From WM-3-3 sp041660045 (GTDB lineage: Bacteria > Pseudomonadota > Gammaproteobacteria > Methylococcales > Methylomonadaceae), in the NCBI GenBank assembly GCA_041660045.1, contig JBAZXA010000003.1:124001-188000 (forward strand): DNA of 64,000 nt, read 5' to 3'. The stretch's first letter is position 1. Each line of letters begins with the position of its first letter. The position numbers and the translations under genes are program-made. Of this stretch, positions 17,388-25,603 are shown one piece after another. The notes beneath the pieces are model-generated. The model saw only the letters and a list, made by a program, of their open reading frames with translations, ran no database searches and had not been told where the DNA came from.

Positions 17388-17903
17388 TCAGTTTCTGTTC
17401 GGTAAGTTGGTAAGCACTAGGCTATTGGTTGCGTTATCCGGTATCCAGTAGTGGCTAATAGCACCGAAGAATTCCCGCAGTTGCTAGGCATCAAACAAGG
17501 GTAGGTATCGCTGGAATACGTTAGGGTCGTAAAAGCGGAACAGCATCGGCATGTGGTCGCTATCGGTGACGCTTATATCCCGCCGCAGTTTGTGCAGCGC
17601 ATTCTCAAAGCCGTTGGGGTAAGCGAAGTAGACCGCCCAGTTGCGCTGCCAGCCTTGGTTGGCCAGTTTAACGAGCAGCGGATGGCCTTCGCGGGTAAAT
17701 TCGACCAGGTACGGCGCGGCAGGGGCGAGCTCTTCACCGCGTTCACCTTCAAACAGGTTGGCTATGTTAAGCTTAGGGACGGCATGTTTGAGCAATTGTA
17801 GGATGGCCTTGCTGTCTTGCGCCGCATCCACAATCGCATACAGCGGCTGTTCTGGCTGGATTTGAGCTTGTAAGAACGCCAACACAGCAGCTGTCTTTTG
17901 CAT
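17388..17903 (-). pseudogene. DUF4123 T6SS adaptor interrupted by an amber codon
   Basis: Starts at an ATG overlapping the restored vgrG stop (TAATG). Residues 1-139 are normal DUF4123: PLYAIVDAAQ near 20, YLVEFTREGHPLLVKL, and RFYDPNVFQRYLPLFDA. A TAG at 17484-17486 then interrupts, and the same frame continues for ~31 codons with QLREFFGAISHYWIPD, exactly the normal C-terminus of the family, to a TGA at 17388. One base change could repair it. Unless the amber is suppressed, the product lacks the C-terminal lobe. Confidence 0.75.
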
Positions 17904-20552
17904 TAAATGACCCCTGTCGCCCAGGCACTATTGGCTTTTGCCGCCTTCAACAGGCACGGGATGCAGATCTTGGACGGCACGATGCCATTGGGCAGCACAC
18001 TGAGTTGTGCAGCTTGGCTACTGCCCCCCCGAAAACGGGTGCTGGCCGCCTTTGGCGCTAAACTGGCCGGGACAGGTGAAGGTGATGTTGCCGCCGTTTA
18101 GGGTGATGGTGGTTTGCCCGGCTTGCAGGGTGATTTGGCTGTTGGCCTTAAGGTCTATGCGGTTGTTGACCGAGGTAATGGTGATGGCCTGGTCGGCCAG
18201 GATTTCCAATGCCCCGGTATGCGCCTGGACCGAGACCGGGCCATTGGCGGCGATGGCCTTGATGCCGCCTTGCAAGCTAAACAGGCTGCTGGCGTTGCCG
18301 GTGGCGGCGGCGAAGGTGTGGCCTGCGGCCCAGTGGCTGTCGGCCTGGGTACTCCAGTGCAGGTGCTGGCCGCTAAACACGGTGCTGGCAGCAGGGCTGG
18401 CCCAGTTCATGCTGGCCGGGCTGTCCAGGTTAACCAGTGGCACGCCATAGCGCGCCACCGGCCTTCCGGGGTCAGCTTCGCGCCCGCCCGGGCTGGCGCT
18501 GGCGGCGGGTTGGCCGTTGACTTCAGCGGGGTATTTGCCTTGTTGCTGCGGATCCATGGCCTGGATGCGCTGTTGCTGGGCTAGGCTGGCCTGTCCGCTG
18601 ACTATAGCTTGCTGCTGCTGGGCGGCTTGGCTAAGGCGCCCATTCAGGCTTGCCGCGGCATTCAGCTGTGCCAGGCTTTCGGCGCTGTCGAGCTGGGTGG
18701 ACTGTACGCTGGCGCCTTGGCGATTGCGCGCGGTGCTGGTCAGGAGCAGGCCTTCGCCGCCGCGCACCATGCCCCAGGCGTCACTACGCAGTTCAAATCC
18801 GTGCCCGCGGTAAGCACCGCGTTGGGCGGAGCTGGGTGCTTGGCTGACCAGGTAGCCTAAGTTGAGCTGGCTGGCGGCCGTGGCGCTGGCCAGGCGCATC
18901 CTAAGCTGGTCTGGGCTGTCATCCAACACCCATTGGTTGTAGCCACCGTCTTCTAGGTTGTGGCTATGCATGCCGGACAGGTGGCCGGCGTGGTTGACGC
19001 CAGAGTCAACACCTGCGGCAAACGGCGGGGTGTCGCTGCCGTTGTACAAGGACGCCACGATCACTGGCCGGTCAATGTCGTTTTCGATAAAGCCAACCAG
19101 CACTTCGCTACCGATGCGCGGGGTGAACACGCTGCCCCAGTTGGGGCCGGCCAAGGCTTCGGCTACCCTAACCCAGGTACCGGAGGTGTCATCGCCGGGG
19201 GCATTGCCGGTAGTGTCAGCACTTGATCCGGTCTCGCTCAAGCCACCGGCATGGGGCTGCTGGCCGCGCTGCCAAGGGAATTGGATTTTGATGCGGTGGT
19301 CGCGTTCGGTGGTCAACGGCGCCTGTGGCAGACCCACCACCAGCGCGGTTTGGTTGCCCAAGGCCGTGGCCGCCTGGCGTAGCGCAGTCAGTGGCGGCAC
19401 TAAGGCTACGCTTTGCCGGACGCAGCTGAATTGGTTACGGTAGGTGCCACGTTCCAGCAGGTTAGTGGGTAACAGCGGCACAATGCCAGTACCTAGGTTG
19501 TTGCTGGCGCTATGCTTGACGGCTAGCACGGTGAATTGGTTGTCACCTTCGGGGTAATGTTGGTGCTGGCTGAGGTTAAAGCTGCAGCCAGCCGCCAATT
19601 GTCGCACGGCGCCTTGGCCAAGAAAGTTTTTGTTGTCCAGTTCCAAGGCTTTAAGGGCAAGGCGACTATGGCGGTCGGCGGCATCGGCATCGGCATAACG
19701 CCGTTCGGTATTGGTAACATAACGTTCGAGCACTGGCAGTTCACCCTGTGCCAGGCTGGAGCCAAGGCTGGCGGCAGGGGCGACCAGTTGCCCTGGGTGC
19801 CAACTGGACACAGCCACGGCATTACTTTGGGGTTGCCGGGCGGCGCTGAATTCACGGATGGCATCTTGGCTGTCACTGGCCCTCAGGCCATGGAAGCGCA
19901 GGTTGACGCCACCGGGCATGTCGGGCAATGCCGTTTGGCTGTCAAAGATTATGAGTTTGTGGCGGGCATGCCCGCTGCTGTTAGCATCCCCACCCGTTTC
20001 CTTTTGTTCGTGCTCAAACCGCCAGCTTAGCCCTTCAGAGGCTAACAGGCGGGTAAAGAAGTCCAGGTCAGTTTCCCGGTATTGTGTGCAGATGGCACGT
20101 TCGGCCAGGGTTTGGGTGGCATCCCAAGCAAAGTTGGCCTGTGGGTAGTCAGCCATGAGTTCGGTGATGATTTGGCGGGCGTCTTTATCCTGGAAAATAT
20201 AGGCGTCATGGCGCAGCCCTAAAAAAGCGAGGAAGGGTTCCAGGCGCAGGCGGTAGCGCACCCTGCCGCCATCCGCTCCCAGCCAGGTGGCTTGGGTACA
20301 ATAGCCATGCCAGGCACGGTGGCTGCCGTCAGCTTGCAGCAAGCGCAAGGTTATCTGCTCACCGATAAAGGTGTCCAAGTCGATTTGGGCGGATACGCTG
20401 AGGGCATCTATGTCAAACCAAAACAACTCGTTGACGGCCTCAAAGCCAGTAAAACTTTCCGCCACCAGTGTGTCCGGCTGGCCAGTTGCCTGTGCCGTTT
20501 CCAGGGTGATAAGGCGGGCATGTTGGCTGAATAGGTCGTTGCTTTCGGGCAT
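17903..20552 (-). CDS. vgrG: VgrG spike protein (TssI), frameshifted near the 3' end
   Basis: The trimeric T6SS spike. Residues 1-450 are the gp27-like part (QHARLITLETAQATGQ, then RLLASEGLSWRFEHE, a family hallmark); about 500-600 is the gp5 OB-fold (KIQFPWQRG, GSVFTPRIGSEVLVGFIENDIDRP); then the T6SS_Vgr region and a C-terminal DUF2345 beta-helix. As sequenced, translation ends at 18018 after 844 residues because a seventh C lies in the tract at 18026-18033. With six, as in the duplicate at 14876, it would run ~40 residues further (VPSKICIPCLLKAAKA) and stop at 17903-17905, overlapping the adaptor start. Confidence 0.9.
17941..18294. repeat. 354-bp direct repeat, copy 2 (vgrG tail)
   Basis: Second copy of the repeat at 14911-15263; one base longer because of a C7 tract. 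The copies are about 3 kb apart in the same orientation, and recombination between them would delete the whole first adaptor-effector-immunity cassette. Confidence 0.88.
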
Positions 20553-20671
20553 GGCGTTGTGGGTTGGGTAAGTTAAAATTCGGTATAGTTGGTGTTAGGT
20601 AAGCCCACTTGACCGGCTCAATATGGCCTTGGGTTTGGGACGGGGCTGCAGGCTTACTAAAGAGCGGCAGG

Positions 20672-21448
20672 TCATGGCAAAGTTATGGTGATGTTGGCCG
20701 TTTCCGGCGGCAGTTGCACAACGCCATTGTAGCTGGCCAAACTGTCTTGGGTAGCCTGCCCCAGGTAATTATCTAATCCGCCATAAGCGGCCAGCCCCAG
20801 GACGGCAAAGACGGCGGCGATCAACCATAACGGTGCCTCATGGCGGAGTTTGTTGATGATGTGGTCGGGGCGTTCACCATGTGGGGCAAAACCCGTGCCT
20901 TTACCTTTCAACAAGGCAATTTCGCTACCTAACCGGGCCGTCAAGTAACTGAGCTTTTCCGCCCCTTCCAGCATATATTTACCTTCAAAGCCTAACAATA
21001 AACATATGTGGAACACTTCCAAGGCTTGGATATGGCTAGCACCTTGCTGCCGCAGGCCATCCAGGCGCTGGAAAAACGCTTCCCCGGCCAATTGCCCGCC
21101 AAATAGGCTAAGTTGTAGGGGCATGCGTTCCCACTCTGCGCGGATACTGAAACCCGATTTTAAAACGGTTTCATCTACAGCCGCACAATAGGCGTATTTA
21201 GCCGCCTGGATGTCTTCCGCTGGCGCCCCGAGTTTTTTAGCCCGGCTTTCAAAATCATCCAGGAAGCGGCTGACGCTGTCAGCAAAACTGGTATAGTCGC
21301 TGGGTTTGCTTTGGCTGTTCAGTAAAAACAGCGCATAAAAACCATCGTACATCAAATCCAGTAGGCTCCGTGGCGTAAAGGCGGTGTCGCTGAAGCCGGG
21401 GCTGACTGTGCTGTGACCCAGTAAAGATGGCATGCTTGGATGGTTCAT
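20672..21448 (-). CDS. tssL: T6SS membrane-complex protein TssL (DotU/IcmH)
   Basis: 258 residues with a cytoplasmic DotU domain (YDGFYALFLLNSQ near 34, KYAYCAAVDETVL near 105, FGGQLAGEAFFQRLD near 135, LEVFHICLLLGFEGKY) and one membrane segment near 216-232 (LWLIAAVFAVLGLAAYGG), leaving a short periplasmic tail. There is no C-terminal peptidoglycan-binding domain; the separate OmpA-type protein at 23864 may supply that. Its ATG overlaps the TssK stop (ATGA), implying coupling. Confidence 0.92.
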   Translation of the reverse strand: MNHPSMPSLLGHSTVSPGFSDTAFTPRSLLDLMYDGFYALFLLNSQSKPSDYTSFADSVSRFLDDFESRAKKLGAPAEDIQAAKYAYCAAVDETVLKSGFSIRAEWERMPLQLSLFGGQLAGEAFFQRLDGLRQQGASHIQALEVFHICLLLGFEGKYMLEGAEKLSYLTARLGSEIALLKGKGTGFAPHGERPDHIINKLRHEAPLWLIAAVFAVLGLAAYGGLDNYLGQATQDSLASYNGVVQLPPETANITITLP

Positions 21449-22791
21449 GAGGTAACCGCCAGCAGCTCAAGCTTAAGATCAGCTATGCCAGTGGGTACGT
21501 AAAGGGAGATGGACTGTGCCTGGAGCAGGCGCTCATACAAGGGGCCTTTATCGTCCAGCAAAAAATACAAGGTGTCTGGCCGCACTGGCACCGCCGAGGG
21601 GACTTGAGGGGAATGCACCAGTTTCAGGCCTGGCATGGCAGACAGGACGAATTTTTCAACATCGTCCGGCGCCCCAACTTTAAAACGCATGGGTACAACA
21701 TCAACCAGTTCGAGCGCAGGCATGGTGGCGGTAACCGCGACATAAAAACGGGTATTGTCGCTGATTTTGCCGGAATCGAGCATGCCATAGTAGTAGGACG
21801 GCTTAGTTTCAGTGAGCGCTATCGAAAAATATTTTGAAGAGATGACGGTGTCCAATAATTCACGGATCATCGTATAAAGCTTGTCAAACCCAGGGCCTGG
21901 GTCTTGGTGCTGGTAAAAAGGTAAGTCCGCCAACGACAGGGTCTTGGAATAGGTAAGCAATGCCCCTGCCAAGTTGAGTAGTTGCTCAAATAAGCGTTCA
22001 GGGTGTAAGTCCGGGTGATGCAAATAATGGCTTAGGGAGGCAAAAGCAGCACTAGCCGTATGTAATAGCCAAAATGAGGAAATATCGCCGGTACGGAATT
22101 CAATAATATTTTTGCTAGGCTCCCGATGGTGGCCATACAAAGCATTAACCTTGGCCTGTAAAGCATCCATTAGGCGGCGCAGTTGCAAAAACAGCATAGG
22201 CGCACTACGCACTGACAGGCTGGGCGCGACAAAGCTTGGGTCCAACTCAAAGCCACCTGTTGATATACGCTGTAAACGGGTAATCGGAAAGCTAACATAA
22301 GAATCGCGTGTATCCAATTCTGACACTAAGCGCAGTGATTTTTTCAGATAGCTCAGTTCTGCATTAACCGCTTGTGTGTACAAATCAGGCGTCTCAATAT
22401 TTACTTGAATATAACGCGCCGATGGATTGGCGTAGGCCGATGCGGAAAAATTGCCGTTAAAGTTTTTCAACATAGGCAACGCAATATAATAGGTAATGGT
22501 ACGTTGCGTTAATGGAATATCGCTTAAATTCACTGCTTCTGGCAGGTGATCATGACTAGGCGCTTTTACGATTTCTCCGTCTTGGAAAATGAGTGAAAGA
22601 TGCAATACGCTTAAGGTGTCATTTTTCAGCGCATCTTCATCGATTTGCAACCCTAACAGCCCCCAGGAATACGGCTGTAAGGCCAAGGTCCGTTCATGTA
22701 GCCTACGTTCATGATATTGGTCTTGTTGTTGGAAATGCTGGGGCCGTAAAAACAAGCCCTCACCCCATAAAATTTTAGCGTTATTATTCAC
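21445..22791 (-). CDS. tssK: T6SS baseplate-membrane connector TssK
   Basis: 448 residues, normal length. The start, KILWGEGLFLRPQHFQQQDQY, is the most conserved stretch of TssK, and the shoulder and head regions follow in order (FPITRLQRI near 165, PSKNIIEF near 222, FKVGAPDDVEKFV near 370). TssK joins the baseplate to TssL/TssM. It lies between tssJ (13 bp) and tssL (overlap) in the usual J-K-L order. Confidence 0.94.
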   Translation of the reverse strand: MNNNAKILWGEGLFLRPQHFQQQDQYHERRLHERTLALQPYSWGLLGLQIDEDALKNDTLSVLHLSLIFQDGEIVKAPSHDHLPEAVNLSDIPLTQRTITYYIALPMLKNFNGNFSASAYANPSARYIQVNIETPDLYTQAVNAELSYLKKSLRLVSELDTRDSYVSFPITRLQRISTGGFELDPSFVAPSLSVRSAPMLFLQLRRLMDALQAKVNALYGHHREPSKNIIEFRTGDISSFWLLHTASAAFASLSHYLHHPDLHPERLFEQLLNLAGALLTYSKTLSLADLPFYQHQDPGPGFDKLYTMIRELLDTVISSKYFSIALTETKPSYYYGMLDSGKISDNTRFYVAVTATMPALELVDVVPMRFKVGAPDDVEKFVLSAMPGLKLVHSPQVPSAVPVRPDTLYFLLDDKGPLYERLLQAQSISLYVPTGIADLKLELLAVTS

Positions 22792-22804
22792 GTGTTTTTA
22801 ACTT

Positions 22805-23548
22805 TTAGGGCTGGTTAATTTTATTGGTAGATTCTTCTTGGCACGGCGCCCGTGCCGAACCAAATTGATTGTTTATCTTGATAGTTTCACCCGTACCAAC
22901 TGTTAAGGTACAACCCAACATCCCGATGGTTATGCCAGTACGTGCTACCGATTTTATAGGCAGCGTAGCACGCCAATAGCCTTTGGTAGGCGCGCGGAAC
23001 AAACCCACTACACCTATAAAATCCGTATCCCTAGTCACTTTTTCTTTCGTTTGGTAGTGCTGTCCAGGAATTAACGTTGTTTCTTTAACTTCTATTAAAT
23101 CGGCCCCTAACACTTCTTTTTCTTTCTGGGGGTCTAAAAAGGTCTCATAAGATGCTTGCTGAAAAGCTTCATATTGTTTGAGCTTATAAATTTTTGTAAT
23201 TAAGGCCAGTGGCTGCCCTTTAGCATCGACGTTTAGATAATCGGAGGCATGTAAATTAATAGGGATGACTTGAGGCAAGCGATAAGATACCGCTGGCTGG
23301 CCTGCAGCTGCTGCGAGCGCGGCTGGCAACGGTGTTGATAAGGCGGGTAAGCTTTGTGCCTCAGCGATTTCTGCAGCTGTGGGGATAGTAGTTGTGTTAG
23401 TGGCAACAGCACTTAACCGTTCTGCCACATCCACGGCAGAAAGCACATCAGGCGCGGCCGAGCTGATGATCCCACCACAACTACATAAAACAGCAAGGGC
23501 TGCTGTTAAACCGAGCAACCTCATAGTACAGTAAATTTTAGTCATCAT
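22805..23548 (-). CDS. tssJ: T6SS outer-membrane lipoprotein TssJ
   Basis: 247 residues with a lipoprotein signal (MRLLGLTAALAVLCSC; Cys at about residue 24), so Lnt-dependent acylation is expected. The C-terminal ~150 residues carry TssJ features: LPQVIPINLHASDYLNVDAKGQPLALITKIYKL (in part the first strand, followed by YEAFQQASYETFL) and LIPGQHYQTKEKVTRDTDFIGVVGLFRAPTKGYWR. The linker of ~70 residues is longer than usual and Ala-rich. TssJ anchors TssM to the outer membrane. Confidence 0.88.
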   Translation of the reverse strand: MMTKIYCTMRLLGLTAALAVLCSCGGIISSAAPDVLSAVDVAERLSAVATNTTTIPTAAEIAEAQSLPALSTPLPAALAAAAGQPAVSYRLPQVIPINLHASDYLNVDAKGQPLALITKIYKLKQYEAFQQASYETFLDPQKEKEVLGADLIEVKETTLIPGQHYQTKEKVTRDTDFIGVVGLFRAPTKGYWRATLPIKSVARTGITIGMLGCTLTVGTGETIKINNQFGSARAPCQEESTNKINQP

Positions 23549-23863
23549 GTTTGAAGGTGTTGATTAGCACAGTATTAAATTATAACCCATAGCCTAATTA
23601 AACTTAACCTGGAATGTAGAGTTAAATTAAAAATTCGGCACTAAATTTTTGCTTAAACAAATTAACACTAATCTAAGCCTGTTTAGATTTGTTTAAAAAC
23701 CACGCTATTGCACACATACCCGATGGCAACAAACCTGTAGCCTTAATGTTATGCTTTTATAGCACCTAAAAAAAATTGTTTTAAACTATTCACTACTCAC
23801 CTAACCCTGCCTCCATGCCTCACCGCATTTATGACTTCAAACAACGCTAAATTTAGCGCCGAT
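23549..23863. other. intergenic region between ompA-like gene and tssJ
   Basis: 315 bp, AT-rich, no gene seen. A 7-bp stem (23670-23676 with 23683-23689, loop GCCTGT) flanked by A/T runs could act as a leftward terminator or attenuator after the ompA-like gene, so tssJ-tssK-tssL-vgrG may have their own promoter here. Confidence 0.4.
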
Positions 23864-24610
23864 TTAGGGAACAATGCGAAACTCAATGCGACGGTTACGG
23901 GCACGCCCTTCAGGATTTGCATTACTCGCGACCGGAACATCAGGGCCTTTTCCCGTTGCCTCTATTTTACTGGCATTAATACCTTTATTTTGTAAATAAG
24001 ACTTCACCACTTCGGCACGGGCTTCACTTAGGGATAAATTATTGCTACGCAAACCCACACTGTCGGTATGCCCTATTACCATCAGCTTTTGGTAATTCAT
24101 TTTGGCTAAGGGCGCGCTTAACTCATCTAAGATAGCACTACCTTTGGTGGTTAAGCTGGCTTTGCCTGTGTCAAACTCAACTATGCGCTTACCAAGGGTA
24201 GTGTCTATCACTTGTTGTTCGGTTTGTTTTTGTAACGCAACGGTAAGACCATTATGCAACGTATATTTATCGTCCAATTGGGTTGCAATGTCACTAGCCA
24301 TTTGCTGACGCTGCAGTTCATTTTGCACTTCGCCGGTAATGAAGACCGTTGTACCATCTATCTTTAACTGACCATGGCTAACTTGCTTTAATTTTGGATT
24401 GATCAATTTTTGCACATAATTATTCCAATTGGCAGGCAATACAACTGGGGCAATTTCAATTTGATCAATCACATTATTAGCGCCGTAAAGTAAATGTAAC
24501 GGTGCCAGAATACCGGCTTTGCTTGTCTCATCAGGGACTTTGCCGGTAACGATAACTTGGCCAAAAGCTGTATTAGCCATAAACACTAGCATCATGCACA
24601 AATAACGCAT
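23864..24610 (-). CDS. T6SS-associated OmpA-type peptidoglycan-binding protein
   Basis: 248 residues with a signal peptide (MRYLCMMLVFMANTAFG). Residues 20-125 hold two BON-like repeats (VIVTGKVPDETSKAG; KIDGTTVFITGEVQNELQRQ). Residues ~140-248 are an OmpA C-terminal domain with FDTGKASLTTKG, GHTDSVGLRSNNLSLSEARA and GRARNRRIEFRI, containing the Asp and Arg that grip diaminopimelate. The protein likely fixes the TssJ-TssL-TssM complex to the cell wall because TssL here lacks such a domain. It lies 3 bp from tagF. Confidence 0.82.
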   Translation of the reverse strand: MRYLCMMLVFMANTAFGQVIVTGKVPDETSKAGILAPLHLLYGANNVIDQIEIAPVVLPANWNNYVQKLINPKLKQVSHGQLKIDGTTVFITGEVQNELQRQQMASDIATQLDDKYTLHNGLTVALQKQTEQQVIDTTLGKRIVEFDTGKASLTTKGSAILDELSAPLAKMNYQKLMVIGHTDSVGLRSNNLSLSEARAEVVKSYLQNKGINASKIEATGKGPDVPVASNANPEGRARNRRIEFRIVP

Positions 24611-24613
24611 AAG

Positions 24614-25603
24614 CTAAATCCCAATAAAGTTTTCATGAAAAGAGGACAACACAGCCGATAACGATAAACTTGGGTGCATTAAATAACTGGAAAGTTTTTT
24701 AAGGTTGTAATCGGAATTGACTTGTTCTTCTACCCAAGGCGTATCATCAAAGTCTAACTGCAGATCATCTCCGATTTGAGAATCATAAATAGCTTGTAAG
24801 GTGCGTGAAGAAGCACCATTAAAACCCAAAACCAAGCATCGATATTTTGCTAGGGTAACCGTAAATAAGGCTAATTCAAAATCATCCCTTAGCAGGAAGG
24901 GGGTGATTAAATGCATCCAAAAAGTGCCTACTAAATTACCATATATTGCGTCATTAGGTAGCGGCAAGACTATGCTTTTTTCTGGCTGAGTGCCTTTATG
25001 GCTAGTCATTATGGGCTGTAAAAGCAAGCCCAAGGCCAACACAAGCTGGCGCACACTGCCTTTAAAACCAGCTACCAGCAATTTTTCATTAAGAGCTCCC
25101 AAGGTTTCTAGTTGAAGAAAATCAGCAAACACTTGCTCAAATTGTAAACCCTGAAATTCTAAGGGTACGCGTACAGACGACAAGTTTTGCAATGGCTCCA
25201 TGGCCTCGTTTACAGTAACGATATGGTTACTTTGAAAACTTAAATAATCCCAAAACTTAGCAAATGCCATAGGGCTATAACTAACCAATTTAACTGGCTC
25301 AGCGACCGCCATCGAGCTGGCGGTAAGAAACGGAAAACGACGCCCGGCAAGATCGCTGCTGGCAATGATATGACCGATAACGGCGTGGCTTTTACGCGGC
25401 CCAACAAAAGCAAAATTAATGGCTTTGGAATCATCATATAAAAACTTCCAACGCGGATTTTCCGCCAGCAGACCCATGGCCTGGGTCAGCCACTGGTCTA
25501 ACAAGGCCATTAAAGCGGTATTTTCGGCAGCTTTAATAAAATCACCCCGGCTGGGAATTTTTCCAAAATAACCAATATGAGCTTGTGCTGGCATAACATT
25601 CAC
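24614..25603 (-). CDS. tagF: T6SS-associated protein TagF (ImpM family)
   Basis: 329 residues. The start AHIGYFGKIPSRGDFIKA and the PRWKFLYD and GRRFPFLTASSMA blocks are diagnostic of the TagF/ImpM (DUF2094) family. In Pseudomonas TagF represses T6SS post-translationally by sequestering Fha; no Fha gene is in this window. The start codon is GTG overlapping the TssM stop (GTGA). The second half (about 200-329) is less conserved. Confidence 0.85.
   Translation of the reverse strand: MNVMPAQAHIGYFGKIPSRGDFIKAAENTALMALLDQWLTQAMGLLAENPRWKFLYDDSKAINFAFVGPRKSHAVIGHIIASSDLAGRRFPFLTASSMAVAEPVKLVSYSPMAFAKFWDYLSFQSNHIVTVNEAMEPLQNLSSVRVPLEFQGLQFEQVFADFLQLETLGALNEKLLVAGFKGSVRQLVLALGLLLQPIMTSHKGTQPEKSIVLPLPNDAIYGNLVGTFWMHLITPFLLRDDFELALFTVTLAKYRCLVLGFNGASSRTLQAIYDSQIGDDLQLDFDDTPWVEEQVNSDYNLKKLSSYLMHPSLSLSAVLSSFHENFIGI

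Noticed and set aside
18007..18450. Open plus-strand frames over the vgrG 3' end, also repeated at 14880-15314
   Set aside because: They mirror the vgrG coding strand; the similarity between them comes from the vgrG-tail repeat, not from a gene.
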